A DNA stretch of 64,000 nucleotides from positions 687,001-751,000 of the forward strand of contig OX291553.1 of NCBI GenBank assembly GCA_946406115.1, written 5' to 3'. Positions within the stretch are counted from its first letter, which is position 1. Each line of letters opens with the position of its first letter. This stretch comes from Apoda limacodes. Lineage: Eukaryota; Arthropoda; Insecta; Lepidoptera; Limacodidae. Positions 51,567 through 62,254 of the stretch are shown piece after piece. The notes beneath the pieces were generated by a model. It worked only from the letters and a program-made list of their open reading frames with translations, made no database searches and was not told where the DNA came from. Made by a program: the position numbers and the translations under genes.

Positions 51567-52100
51567 TTATAAGTTGAAAATTACAAAAGGTAAAAAATAA
51601 TCAAACCCAATAGTCACTATTTCATTTTCAACCAAAGACTCGGTATTACAATTACACAATAGTCTATAGTAAATGTTTTCAACGGAAGAAAGTGTGTCTT
51701 GTTTAATAATTTTTTTAAAACGTGTAATGCATTCAGACACATATTCATCTAAACTTAAAAGATAATCGAAATATATACACATACAACGGTAAAATTTTTT
51801 TAAGATACCTAGTACTTTTGTAACAATTTCGTAATCACACAGTTTTACACAGTATAAAAAGACATATAATTCATGCATATCACAAGTATTTAAATTTAGA
51901 ATATTTTTAATATAACCAAAATCACTTGAGGTTAATGTTACTATTTCACAATCACTTTGCAATATCTTGACTTTTGGTTTGAAATCGATGTCGCCCCATA
52001 GTGCAATTATTAACTGTAGACCGTTATATTCGTATGTATGTTTTAAGACACATATGGTTGACAAGTAACTTATACCCCTAAAATAGACACGTGACCCCAT
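51567..52100 (-). CDS. Unrecognised 177-aa protein overlapping the PolB 3' end
   Basis: The frame starts inside the last codons of PolB (31-bp overlap, different frame) and runs to 51567. It is hydrophobic with many Cys, Tyr and Ile (IIALWGDIDFKPKVKILQ, ELYVFLYCVKLCDYEIVT, CITRFKKIIKQDTLSSV). It may be alpha-helical. I know no domain in it. A gene of similar size at this position is common in insect Polintons, but I cannot confirm homology. A poly(A) signal (51514-51519, minus) lies ~50 bp past its stop. Confidence 0.6.
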   Translation of the reverse strand: MGSRVYFRGISYLSTICVLKHTYEYNGLQLIIALWGDIDFKPKVKILQSDCEIVTLTSSDFGYIKNILNLNTCDMHELYVFLYCVKLCDYEIVTKVLGILKKFYRCMCIYFDYLLSLDEYVSECITRFKKIIKQDTLSSVENIYYRLLCNCNTESLVENEIVTIGFDYFLPFVIFNL

Positions 52101-55100
52101 GCTGTCGTAGACACTTTATCTCCTGACACCAATCGCTTATCGTCGTTGCTTGACAAGGCAATCTTTTTAACGCTACGCGTGAACACTTCGTGTTTTATAG
52201 ATTTGAATAAAATATTTTTTTTTTTTATGACACCGCCTTTAAACAATGTTTTTCTATAATTTGAAAAACTTAAATTTCGTACAACACATGTCTTTACACC
52301 TTTAGCTTTTTTAATAATACTGTTTGCAGTTTTAACGCAGTACAATTTAGAACGTAGGCCTACAAACTTTGTAATAATATCCCCTCCCATTTCGTCTTTA
52401 AAAAGACCTGGAACTTTTTTATTTATTAGTGGCAAGTCATAGTCATTTTGTAAACCATAATTGCTAGTATCGAAGTACTGTATAAAATGTTTTTTTAGGT
52501 CTTTATAAAAGTCATGTGTTTTTATGTGATATATGAAACTGTCTGTATCAGTATAGCACATGCGTACGCGTTTACCATAAAATGGTTGAACAATAGAGTA
52601 ATGAAAATCGTACATGTGAGCTTTAGATAGCTCGAGCACTGTAAACCCTATGTATAGAGGCTTATCTAAAATTATCTGTTCAGGCTTGGTTTGTATAGCA
52701 ACCAAATTTTCAGTAAAGACTGAAACACTATGAAAACTCGGACTTGCTATTAATTTGTCTGCGCTATTTTTCTTTTTAGTTTTATTTTGGGTGTCAGACC
52801 ATTGATTCACTAACTGTACCTTAACCCTTCGTTCGTTGTTTTCTAATGTTTTACCAAAGATACTATTGTTTAACAATTTAAAAAAGTCTTGTTCAAATTC
52901 CGATTTTGCGTTTTGTCTTAAACTTGTATTTAGATCGATGTATTGTTTTAGGTAAGAGCTCTGCCTAAACGTAATAACGCGATGCACTTTTTCAAGGATT
53001 AAACCGTGTTTTATACAAGTTTTTAAATTCACATAGTGAATTACGTAAAAATATTTGTCGAATAAATTCGGAATAAGTTTAGAAGTTTTCCCTCCGGGAG
53101 GAATACTTTTTTCTGGACAAAACGGTAACTCGTTATGTTTTCCATGCAATTCTTTAGGATAAATCAAATCGACTTCGAGTATAAACCCGTAATCAGCATC
53201 ATTTGATACATTGTTAACATTAAAATTAACTATTTCAGATTGACTCAAAAAACGAAAGTTTGAAAAAGGCAAAGCTTGGCACATGCTGTATCCATAAAGA
53301 TTATTACAATCTATGTAGACTATATATGAGTCAGTTAACAAAGGATCATAGTGTAAAACGTGTTTATTGTTAGCTTCTGCATATCTGTGCGAACACATAC
53401 AAACACCGCCCCTTATACCGGCTTGAATCATTCTAATTATTTCTAAATCTCCAATGAGTTCAAGCTCGACACCTGTTTTAAAAAGCATGCTATCCCATGA
53501 TAAGCTACTTGCTGTTAAGTAATATGCTGGATCGAGAAGATAGTGACGTTTGCATGTTTGCCTAAAATTTTCGAAAATATCCGTCAGCAAAAGCACATCA
53601 ATTTGCAAATATAAATCAGTGTACTGACCGAGATTTAAAATATCAAATGCGCGCCAAACTGTTTGCGCGTGTTCGTAATCCTCATCCGAAATAGTTTCAT
53701 TAGTAAGAGAACTGTAAAAACATTCTTTTTTAGGAAGTTTCTGTTCATTGTAACGATCCCATTTATCCATATATTCGTAAGGATAAACTCCTTTACGTGT
53801 AACTAAATCGAATTGAGTTGGATTTAAAAAACATCTACGAAGATGTATAAAATGTTCTTTTTTTAAAGTTTTAGCCAACTTTTCTAAACTGGTGCCTAAA
53901 AATTTATAAGAATCTACAAATCGTAGCTGAATGAATTCTTCATCGGAAACTGGAATGAATTTAGTAAATGAGATATAGTTCTCTTTAGTTTTAGGAATGA
54001 TTTTTATCGCTCCTGGAGCTTCTCCTAGATTTTTGATAAACAGATGGCTGTCATAGCCTGCCAGATTGTGGAAAAATATCGGTACAAATTTGGGAATTTT
54101 GTATTGTAAATTACAATAGTTATGAGCTGCACCACGATAACGGCCTGATATATGACAATGATCTTTCACTTTGTCACCAAATAAAAAATTCCGGCAAATA
54201 TGGCAAAGGGTAGCATTTTTAAAATCTTTTGCATCATTTTCATTAAAAATAATAGGAACATTTTGAGATAGAATTTGGTGTATTTTACGCGCGTCTCTAT
54301 AAAGATAATCGATAAATGTTTCAATACAGTCAACGCCGCGGTAAGACACATATCGATTATGGTTCGGGTCCGCTGTACAAACAATTTGATAAGCAAACGC
54401 TGCTGGAATATGATGTTGTAACGTTTCTGTATTCGAAGTGCCTGATGGTTCTTTATAGCACGGCTTCAATAAAGTTTCCATGTCCGCGTAAATTACGACG
54501 GGGACATTTTGTTTACGGTCATAATTTTTGAATTTGATTACTGAACCCTTTTCCGGTAATAAAGTCACTATTCCACCACAAACGTGATTATCAACTTCGA
54601 TTTGTGTTTTAAAAAATACTAAACACGTGTCGCAAAAATACAGTTTCCCGTGATGGTTTGTTATTTGTTTACGAACAAGCCGTGACAAATCCTTAATGAG
54701 ACAGTAATGCGATTTACCATTATTTTCAAAAAACAACAAATGTATGATTTTTTTATTACTTATATTTTCAGACTTATACAATGGTCCCGTTATGGTCTTA
54801 TTGTTTTGCAAACCAAAAATTATGAATTTAAGCTGTGGATTATTTTTTTCAAAAATGTGGATATCTGTAAACGTAACGGGAAAAGACATGCCATCTATGT
54901 TCAAAACATCACGAAAATGAGGATAAGATGTTACTCTTTCAGAATGATATTTTGCTGGGTAAAGGTTTGCCATAACACTCCATAAAAAACAAAACTCATC
55001 GTTATTCTGAATGTTAAGACAAGCCTTTTTATTCTTTATGACTCTCGGCAGTTGTATAAATGTGGACCCCTCCCCACCCCGCAACGGTTGGTAACGGTTT

Positions 55101-55585
55101 ACATTTACCTCCAAATGTGAAGCACTTAGGAAGGCCCAACCGCTTTCACGTTGCTCAAACTCTTCAACTTTCTTTGTTAAAGTATTAACAACTTTTGAAA
55201 AAAACTTATTAAAATCGTAATTATAATAAATTGGTATGTTTTTTGTACTAAAGGACTTAATTTCTTGCTTGTTATTTTTAAACAAAACAAAAATTGAAAA
55301 TAACTCCAAATTTACCTTTAGACAGGTATGTTTTTGTAAGTTTTCACTCAAAAGTAACATTATTTTACTACGAAGAGAGTTTAAAAACATAGATAAATTA
55401 TTTGGAATAGGTTCAAAAGCCACTAGTCTATAGGAAATAATGCGTCGACGAAACGCCGAGCTAATAATTTCAACCCCATCGCTATGGCGTTGAGTTTTAT
55501 CATTTTTTTTATGAGTATTGCTCCTTACGTGACCAGTCCATGACTTATTATTGACAGATACGCTACAAACAGAACAGAAAGGCAT
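52070..55585 (-). CDS. POLB: Protein-primed family B DNA polymerase
   Basis: 1171 residues, typical for Polinton PolB. In order: a C2H2-like finger at 4-25 (C-x2-C-x11-H-x5-H); a conserved NRYQPLRGGEGSTFIQLP and FCFLWSVMANLYPA region (~163-210); exonuclease motif I VVIYADMETL (D368, E370); an endonuclease-VII/HNH-like zinc motif, CHICRNFL to DHCH to AAHNYCN (461-492); exonuclease II FHNLAGYD (505-512); and exonuclease III with D663. Polymerase motif A is YIDCNNLYGYS (D759), motif B KLLNNSIFG (K903) and motif C YTDTDS (1011-1016). All catalytic Asp are present. It replicates the element from a protein primer at the inverted repeats. No lesions. Its 3' end overlaps the 177-aa gene. Confidence 0.96.
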   Translation of the reverse strand: MPFCSVCSVSVNNKSWTGHVRSNTHKKNDKTQRHSDGVEIISSAFRRRIISYRLVAFEPIPNNLSMFLNSLRSKIMLLLSENLQKHTCLKVNLELFSIFVLFKNNKQEIKSFSTKNIPIYYNYDFNKFFSKVVNTLTKKVEEFEQRESGWAFLSASHLEVNVNRYQPLRGGEGSTFIQLPRVIKNKKACLNIQNNDEFCFLWSVMANLYPAKYHSERVTSYPHFRDVLNIDGMSFPVTFTDIHIFEKNNPQLKFIIFGLQNNKTITGPLYKSENISNKKIIHLLFFENNGKSHYCLIKDLSRLVRKQITNHHGKLYFCDTCLVFFKTQIEVDNHVCGGIVTLLPEKGSVIKFKNYDRKQNVPVVIYADMETLLKPCYKEPSGTSNTETLQHHIPAAFAYQIVCTADPNHNRYVSYRGVDCIETFIDYLYRDARKIHQILSQNVPIIFNENDAKDFKNATLCHICRNFLFGDKVKDHCHISGRYRGAAHNYCNLQYKIPKFVPIFFHNLAGYDSHLFIKNLGEAPGAIKIIPKTKENYISFTKFIPVSDEEFIQLRFVDSYKFLGTSLEKLAKTLKKEHFIHLRRCFLNPTQFDLVTRKGVYPYEYMDKWDRYNEQKLPKKECFYSSLTNETISDEDYEHAQTVWRAFDILNLGQYTDLYLQIDVLLLTDIFENFRQTCKRHYLLDPAYYLTASSLSWDSMLFKTGVELELIGDLEIIRMIQAGIRGGVCMCSHRYAEANNKHVLHYDPLLTDSYIVYIDCNNLYGYSMCQALPFSNFRFLSQSEIVNFNVNNVSNDADYGFILEVDLIYPKELHGKHNELPFCPEKSIPPGGKTSKLIPNLFDKYFYVIHYVNLKTCIKHGLILEKVHRVITFRQSSYLKQYIDLNTSLRQNAKSEFEQDFFKLLNNSIFGKTLENNERRVKVQLVNQWSDTQNKTKKKNSADKLIASPSFHSVSVFTENLVAIQTKPEQIILDKPLYIGFTVLELSKAHMYDFHYSIVQPFYGKRVRMCYTDTDSFIYHIKTHDFYKDLKKHFIQYFDTSNYGLQNDYDLPLINKKVPGLFKDEMGGDIITKFVGLRSKLYCVKTANSIIKKAKGVKTCVVRNLSFSNYRKTLFKGGVIKKKNILFKSIKHEVFTRSVKKIALSSNDDKRLVSGDKVSTTAWGHVSILGV

Positions 55586-55721
55586 TTTTTAATGAATTAA
55601 CGAAAACCAAAATATCAGAAAGTTGTTATGAAATACTTATATTAACCTCATGAATATTTGATGTATAATGCGTGAGTTCAAAAATAAAATAATGTAGATA
55701 AATCCATTGTTAATATATTTT
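55586..55721. other. Upstream region of PolB
   Basis: 136 bp of AT-rich DNA between PolB and the spliced cargo gene, both leftward. It must contain the PolB start region. Weak TATA-like attatac and taatataag occur on the minus strand. Confidence 0.4.
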
Positions 55722-56877
55722 TTAGGTAAATTTTAACTTATTATTAAAATGCGTAGGCTCACTATCCTTAAACAAGTTGAAGGCTATAGCGAGAAATTCC
55801 TGTATAGCCCCCCATTCATTGGAAGAGCTCTCACACTGTAGCTTTACCGCTGCGAGGGCTTTCTTGTACCGTTCCTCTGGTGGAGCGTCCTGAACGTCAC
55901 CCGTGTTGTAAATCTTCAAATCAATGAAGAAGTCTCCTTGAAAGTTCCCAACGCGACGAGTCTGACCTGTTGAAACGCGCGATGTAAAAGAGGATGTTGT
56001 ACTGTGAACACTCTTCTTGCTGCTCGATGCTTTTTCCTCAAAATTTAAAATTGTGAAGAGGTCTTTTCGGTTCTTCTTTTTTGAACTGGGAACAAAACAA
56101 CAAATAAAGTTATCTTCTTATTGACATGAAGTAACTACTTAAGATTAGGTGGACCGTAAGCTTGTTTGCCACCTTGGTGGTGCAAAAAGAAATAAAATAA
56201 AATAGCATTATTTATGGTTGCGTAATAAGGGTCACATTCTATCAATCGGTAATGAATAGGTACTATCATAAAAACAATTTAATATAACAAATAATAAAAC
56301 CATTTTAAAAAAATAATCTATTTTGATAACAATCTATTATACAAATTATATACGATCATCAAACATGTATTTGCCTGCACGCGTTATGATATGATGAATC
56401 ATCACATACGTCACATCATCGCTCGTGCTACTACAAAGCAAACACCACAGAAAAGGTAAAGTATATGTATACCTATTTCAAATTTTACATTAAGTTTAGC
56501 AAAAGATTTTTAAAATAGAAACACAACTATATAAGTACCTTGTCTTTTCGTTTAGCGTATCCGATGTAAGGCGCTTACGGGATGAGGCGATGTTTTTGGG
56601 TTTCACTGCTTTTGCACCGATTGAGGATGTGCAGAGTTTTCTAGAAGACACCGGAGGTGTAGGCGCCACCGCAAGGATTTCTTGGCTGGATTCGAACTCT
56701 GAGTCAGACCTGTGAAATAAATAGAAATAATAAAATCAACTATAAGAAAAAAACATTTAAAAACAAAAAAAATTTTTTGTTATAAGTAGGTACTTACTTA
56801 CATTTTTCAATATCAGAATAACTGGATTTAACACCGGAAGCAACTGTATTTAATGCACAAATTTTCAAAAAAATATG
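55722..56877 (-). CDS. Spliced cargo gene of the Polinton (3' exons; start not found)
   Basis: Three minus-strand exons join in one frame. Exon c is 55722-56085 (acceptor TTGTTCCCAG), exon b is 56539-56709 (acceptor ATTTCACAG, donor GTACTT) and exon a ends at 56799 (donor GTAAGT). The introns are 453 and 89 bp. Exon a is open back to about 56877 but has no ATG, so an upstream exon is needed; a possible acceptor is at 56844. The protein is Ser/Lys-rich and disordered over ~100 residues (SSKKKNRKDLF, SRKRLTSDTLNEKT). It ends in a compact block, GDFFIDLKIYNTGDVQDAPP followed by ERYKKALAAVKLQ and WGAIQEFLAIAFNLFKD. I recognise no domain. Introns are unusual among Polinton core genes, so a captured host gene is possible. 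Confidence 0.6.
56140..56190 (+). repeat. LINE 3' tail remnant inside an intron of the cargo gene
   Basis: aggtggaccgtaagcttgtt, then tgccaccttggtggtgcaaa is the tail of the 3105-3826 LINE family. It shows that the region has accepted host repeats. Confidence 0.6.
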
Positions 56878-59054
56878 TAATTACTTGTAGCCTGTGTGAG
56901 CTTATAAGCTATTGAATATAGATTCGTCAGCAAAAATAGAAAAACCGGTCAAGAGCGAGTCATAACAACACCTAATTTTTATTACTACGATATCTACCTT
57001 TTAAAACTCCTATTTTTTATCATTAGAGGTTTGAAATAATTTGACATGTACTAGGTAATAATTACAAATAATTCCTGCAGATGTAATTACACATAGACAA
57101 ACATTAAAAATCATCTTAACACATAACTTTATACCTTCTCTATACTATTCAGTTGTTTAAAATTGAAATATGTCTAAAGTTAATAACGTCTATAACGAAG
57201 TTTTCAATTTTACTCAAACAGCTCATGACTAGATAAAATGTACCGTTTGATTTTTTTAAATTGAACCCAATCGAACCCTAAATCAATAATATTGCATACT
57301 TTGCAATTATCACGCTTAGGTATTCTTTGTCGCCTTGCGTCAAAGGATGTGTAGTAAATTGATATTAGGTCGCGGTAAAATGTTGAAAATGTCGCACTGT
57401 AGACATTTGACCAAATGGTTAAAAATCTAAGTTACATTTCTTATTAAAATTATCCTTTATTAACTCCTTCATATATTATAAAATACTAATTGTCAAATAA
57501 AATTAATGCTTCGCGAATTGCACCCCTCTCAACACATATTTCGGCAAAATACCACACTTAAAAATCATAAACAAAAACTTAGATTTAAACTTATGTTTTC
57601 GAAAACTGGATTCGTTAGTTATTGTACTTATAACTTCAATAATTTAATTTTGAGACGTTGTATGATTTTTTTCATAAAAAGAGGGAAAAAAACACTAAGT
57701 AGTACTTTTCTTATATGACTCGCTATACAACAAAGATTACAAAAACTTTATATAAAAATAAGCAATACGGATATATTTACTATCGTATGTTTTTTAACTT
57801 GACTGTAACATTTCGCAATAGATGAACTTCTCATATTATGTTCGTGATACTATTTTATGCTTGCAAGGCTCTTTGTTTATGTATTTGTCGCTGAACTATA
57901 CATGATACTTTAAAATATTACATTAATGAAATACCAAATTATAAAAAAGACAAATCGGTTACGAACCCACATAGAACTATATTAACTAAAATGTATTTAT
58001 AATATATTTATGTACTTAAATTAATCCACCAATTTGCGGCCGGCCGGTGCGGTGGCCAATAGCCTAAGCCTCCTTTATCTAACGAAGGCTTTGCTTCTGT
58101 GGTAGGGACAAATAACCTAAATTCGCTATTATGAACAAATCATCTAAAATTTTGCATAATATAAAATTTGCTTAAAAATAATAAAACTTATTTTCTCAAT
58201 GAATGTGAAAACAAATTGTTTTTTTTTCAGTTAAATTAATCACTCATATTTGTAAGTATGTGAGAATATATTAATATAACCTAGATATTATACTACAAAA
58301 CAATAAGATACTGGTGTTAAAACGTATACTAAACACGATTGAATTGCTCTAAATTCCGAAGTGTTCAAGATTCATTGGTCGGAGTATAAGCAAACCGTGA
58401 GAATTATTTCTATAATAATTATTATAACTCATTTCTCATAGAAACTTGTAGCGCTGTGAACACGTCTCAAAACTTTAATTAGTGAAAGTGCAATTACCAA
58501 AATCAAGAAAAGTGATCAAGCAGTACTTACTTATTTATATACTGTAAGTAAAGTGTGTTACTTATTTATTTATTGTAAAATTAAAAATAAATAATATATA
58601 ATTTTTAGTTGTTCATTTTGTCAAGTAAATAGAGATTTTTTTAATGTAACATTTTATTGCTCATTGGAAATATTCTGATTATATTAGGATAAAATAAAAA
58701 ATATGCTGATAAAATTATTAGACATGTAATTAACGTTTTTACAATGGTTTTTGCTCAGCTCAGCTCTCAGTATTATAACACTGTTGCAATTATCATGATT
58801 TTATTTATATTTAATTAATGCAACAGTTTATTTTTTTTTATATTTTTTTTAGATCTGCACTAGATCTTCCTTAGTACGGATTCAATGCCTTAATCTAATT
58901 TATTATTTCATCTTAAAAATAAAAATCCCTGTTATCTTACTGCTAGTTTCCTTTTTATTAGTCAAAACTGTAGGTACCTGTGTTCAAGGTATAAAATTTG
59001 TATAGAAAAACACCGTAAAACTATAATAATTATATTTTTTTAAATTGTTTACAG
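56878..59054. other. Right non-coding part of the Polinton
   Basis: 2.2 kb without a supported exon. A GC-rich patch lies at 58035-58060. A GTAAGT donor context at about 58549 could end a plus-strand leader. The frame at 57506-57718 shows no motif. Confidence 0.35.
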
Positions 59055-59269
59055 AGAAGACAGTGCTGCGACTTTAAGAACTGTCAGCTTTCAAGTATTT
59101 AAGACCCAAGTACCTACATGGGACATTCAGGTAACTCGCTGGTTTTCAATATTTTTAATAACTGTAAAAGAACCTTGTCAGTGCTAATATATTTTATTGT
59201 TCGCAGGTACTATGCTTCTTACCAGACCAGACTTCACTACACTATAAAGAAAAGTATTTACTTTTGTAA
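59055..59269 (+). CDS. Possible two-exon segment, plus strand
   Basis: 59055-59130 is framed by TTTACAG and GTAACT and is open in one frame (EDSAATLRTVSFQVFK, then VPTWDIQ). After a 76-bp intron ending in TTCGCAG, 59207-59269 continues in frame (VLCFLPDQTSLHYKEKYLLL) to a stop. No start exon is visible and no domain is recognised. The short lengths make chance possible. Confidence 0.3.
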
Positions 59270-59458
59270 CCTGTTCAAATTAAAAAAAACCTATCCTACC
59301 AAAACTCTATAGTTCACTCAAAGCAGTAATGAACTTTGATTGAGCTGTAGATATTTCCACATTGTTTTATTTCCAACATTGTTTTATTTTTTATACACCT
59401 GCAGGTAATTCTTCTATGGTAAAATGGTAAAAGGTAAATGGTAAAAGGTATTTGGTTT

Positions 59459-59500
59459 TTCAAAAGGTAAAGGTGATTTTTTTTTTTTTTTTAATTTTTT
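59459..59500. repeat. Low-complexity T run at the edge of the hairpin array
   Basis: T-rich tract with short 'ggtaaatggtaaaaggtaa' duplications just before it. Confidence 0.7.
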
Positions 59501-59539
59501 TCTTTTATTTATTATGAATTCGATCGTTCGATCTGTTCA

Positions 59540-61297
59540 CTAATTTGGAACATTAAACAATCGCGGTTGGCGTGGGGTGATCTTACCACGGGCTCCCCGG
59601 GCGGAATCTTACCATGGGTCTGTCAACCAATTGCGATTGTGTTAGGAATTCCTTTCAGCGGGGTTGATCTTACCACGGGCTCCCCAGGAAGAACTTACCA
59701 CGGGTCTTCCAACTGAAAGGTTTAGGATATACACGGTTCACAGAGTGATCTTACCACGGGCTCTCTGTAATCGTGTTTTAGGTGTCGCGTTCAATAAGGT
59801 GATCTTACCATGGGCTCCAAGTTGAACGTGTTAGGAATTCCTTTCGGTGGGGTTGATCTTACCACGGGCACCCCAGGAAGAACTTACCACGGGTCTTCCA
59901 ACTGAAAGGTTTAGAATATACACGGTTTACAGAGTGATCTTACCACGGGCTCTCTGTAATCGTGTTTAGGTATCACGTTCAATAAGGTGATCTTACCATG
60001 GGCTCCAAGTTGAACGTGTTAGGAATTCCTTTCGGTGGGGTTGATCTTACCACGGGCACCCCAGGAAGAACTTACCACGGGTCTTCCAACTGAAAGGTTT
60101 AGGATATACACGGTTCACAGAGTGATCTTACCACGGGCTCTCTGTAATCGTGTTTTAGGTATCGCGTTCAATAAGGTGATCTTACCATGGGCTCCAAGTT
60201 GAACGTGTTAGGAATTCCTTTCGGTGGGGTTGATCTTACCACGGGCACCCCAGGAAGAACTTACCACGGGTCTTCCAACTGAAAGGTTTAGGACATACAC
60301 GGTTCACAGAGTGATCTTACCACGGGCTCTCTGTAATCGTGTTTTAGGTGTCGCGTTCAATAAGGTGATCTTACCATGGGCTCCAAGTTGAACGTGTTAG
60401 GAATTCCTTTCGGTGGGGTTGATCTTACCACGGGCACCCCAGGAAGAACTTACCACGGGTCTTCCAACTGAAAGGTTTAGGATATACACGGTTCACAGAG
60501 TGATCTTACCACGGGCTCTCTGTAATCGTGTTTTAGGTATCGCGTTCAATAAGGTGATCTTACCATGGGCTCCAAGTCGAACGTGTTAGGAATTCCTTTC
60601 GGTGGGGTTGATCTTACCACGGGCACCCCAGGAAGAACTTACCACGGGTCTTCCAACTGAAAGGTTTAGGATATACACGGTTCACAGAGTGATCTTACCA
60701 CGGGCTCTCTGTAATCGTGTTTTAGGTGTCGCGTTCAATAAGGTGATCTTACCATAGGCTCCAAGTGGAACGTGTTAGGAATTCCTTTCGGTGGGGTTGA
60801 TCTTACCACGGGCACCCCAGGAAGAACTTACCACGGGTCTTCCAACTGAAAGGTTAAGGATATACACGGTTCACAGAGTGATCTTACCACGGGCTCTCTG
60901 TAATCGTGTTTTAGGTATCGCGTTCAATAAGGTGATCTTACCATGGGCTCCAAGTTGAACGCGTTAGGAATTCCTTTCGGTGGGGTTGATCTTACCACGG
61001 GCACCCCAGGAAGAACTTACCACGGGTCTTCCAACTGAAAGGTTTAGGATATACACGGTTCACAGAGTGATCTTACCACGGGCTCTCTGTAATCGTGTTT
61101 TAGGTATCGCGTTCAATAAGGTGATCTTACCATGGGCTCCAAGTTGAACGTGTTAGGAATTCCTTTCGGTGGGGTTGATCTTACCACGGGCACCCCAGGA
61201 AGAACTTACCACGGGTCTTCCAACTGAAAGGTTTAGGATATACACGGTTCACAGAGTGATCTTACCACGGGCTCTCTGTAATCGTGTTAAGGACAAC
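59540..61297. repeat. Array of 189-bp hairpin units at the right end of the Polinton
   Basis: About nine copies; ggaattcctttc recurs at 59645, 59834, 60022, 60211, 60400 and onward to 61156. Each unit contains four short motifs (gatc or aac) ttacca(c/t)gggc, each sitting between complementary arms: ggggt..acccc, ggaaga..tcttcc, cagag..ctctg and gttcaa..ttgaac. Outer arms (cctttcggt with actgaaagg; acacg with cgtgt) enclose them. Copies are very similar, and changes often stay compatible with pairing. The first copy (59559-59640) is diverged. The array ends 26 bp before the right terminal repeat and has no open frame. Confidence 0.95.
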
Positions 61298-61322
61298 GTG
61301 TTTCAAAAGGCGAACGATGACT

Positions 61323-61427
61323 GATCTCAAAAACATAATATTGGGCACGCTAAGCCACCGGAGTGCAGGCGAACGGAGTGAGCCTGATGACACGGAGGTG
61401 GTCTAGAGTGCCCAATATTATACTACT
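61323..61427 (-). repeat. Polinton right terminal inverted repeat
   Basis: 105 bp, partner of 43485-43589 with a single difference (GCCTGC against GCTTGC). It carries the same internal palindrome. Confidence 0.95.
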
Positions 61428-61433
61428 TAATTC
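61428..61433. repeat. Target-site duplication TAATTC (right)
   Basis: Immediately follows ...ATACTACT; identical to 43479-43484. Confidence 0.9.
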
Positions 61434-61654
61434 TCATGCCGCTGGTTTAAAACCTTACCCAACTTCACTTGGTGTAGAGGCTGAATCAATGAATCGAGAG
61501 TTAGATTACTACCCACATTTAACAATTAATTTTGTGTTGACGTTTATGATTCGCAAGTTCATAATTTAAAATTTTATATTTGAGTCATTTGTACTTATAT
61601 TTTGTTATCTTTAAACCTTTCATAAAATAAATCATAACTCCTCATCTAATTTAT

Positions 61655-61830
61655 AATATAACTGAACATGTATATTTGAACGCGCCATTCTAATTTAAAG
61701 ATGCATTATGCTATAAATAGTACGTTCATTAAGAATTGTTTACTAATGAAAACTTCGCGCTAAAACTTGAGTAAAACATTGTATTGCAAAAATGTTAAGG
61801 CATAAATATGGTATCTTCACAACCTGTTTG
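61655..61830 (+). repeat. Right part of the dispersed repeat that carries the Polinton
   Basis: It is the reverse complement of 20683-20830, sharing cgccattctaatttaaagat and aaacaattcttaatgaacgt-type phrases. Confidence 0.75.
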
Positions 61831-62254
61831 AACCAGGACAAAGTAATTTGGCTTGAAATCTGGTTTCGCCTGTAACATATGGCCCAAATCACACTCGGTG
61901 AGAGTAGGCCGTGCCCAAACAGTAGGGACGTATGAGGCTGTTAAGGTGCATAAATTACCCTAAACTTTGGTACAGTAATTATTTTTTTACGTTGTCATAC
62001 TAACTCGACTGTGTGACTGTCAAAATGACAGATGTTTGTTGTGCTATTTCGATTACAAATTTTCTTGTAGATTTATGAGTGAATTTGAATGAATTTATTT
62101 ATAAATATAAGCAAAGTGCTGCGTAGTTCGTGGTTGCAAAATTGTATGGAAACAGGTCGTGGCATCAAATTTACAGGTTTGGCCTAAGTTTACACATCTG
62201 AATATTTCATGTTTTTATTTTGGATAAAAAAGACTTTTTACTGTAAAATATTAA

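Larger units (their letters stand above)
43485..61427. mobile_element. Complete Maverick/Polinton (17,943 bp)
   Basis: The ends are 105-bp inverted repeats with one mismatch, starting AGTAGTATAATATTGGGCAC, between 6-bp duplications (TAATTC). The content is the classic set: protein-primed PolB, chromodomain integrase, packaging ATPase, adenain-type protease, major and penton-type minor capsid proteins, plus four conserved accessory genes. The first 7 kb of genes read rightward. PolB and two small genes read leftward from 55.6 to 50.95 kb, converging near 50.6 kb. The right third (55.6-61.3 kb) holds a spliced minus-strand gene and a hairpin array. Open core frames and near-identical ends indicate a recent insertion that may still be active or virion-forming. 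Confidence 0.97.

Noticed and set aside
59540..61297. Possible CRISPR or ribosomal-type repeat at the Polinton end
   Set aside because: The whole 189-bp unit is conserved, so there are no variable spacers, and no cas-like gene or rRNA similarity is seen.
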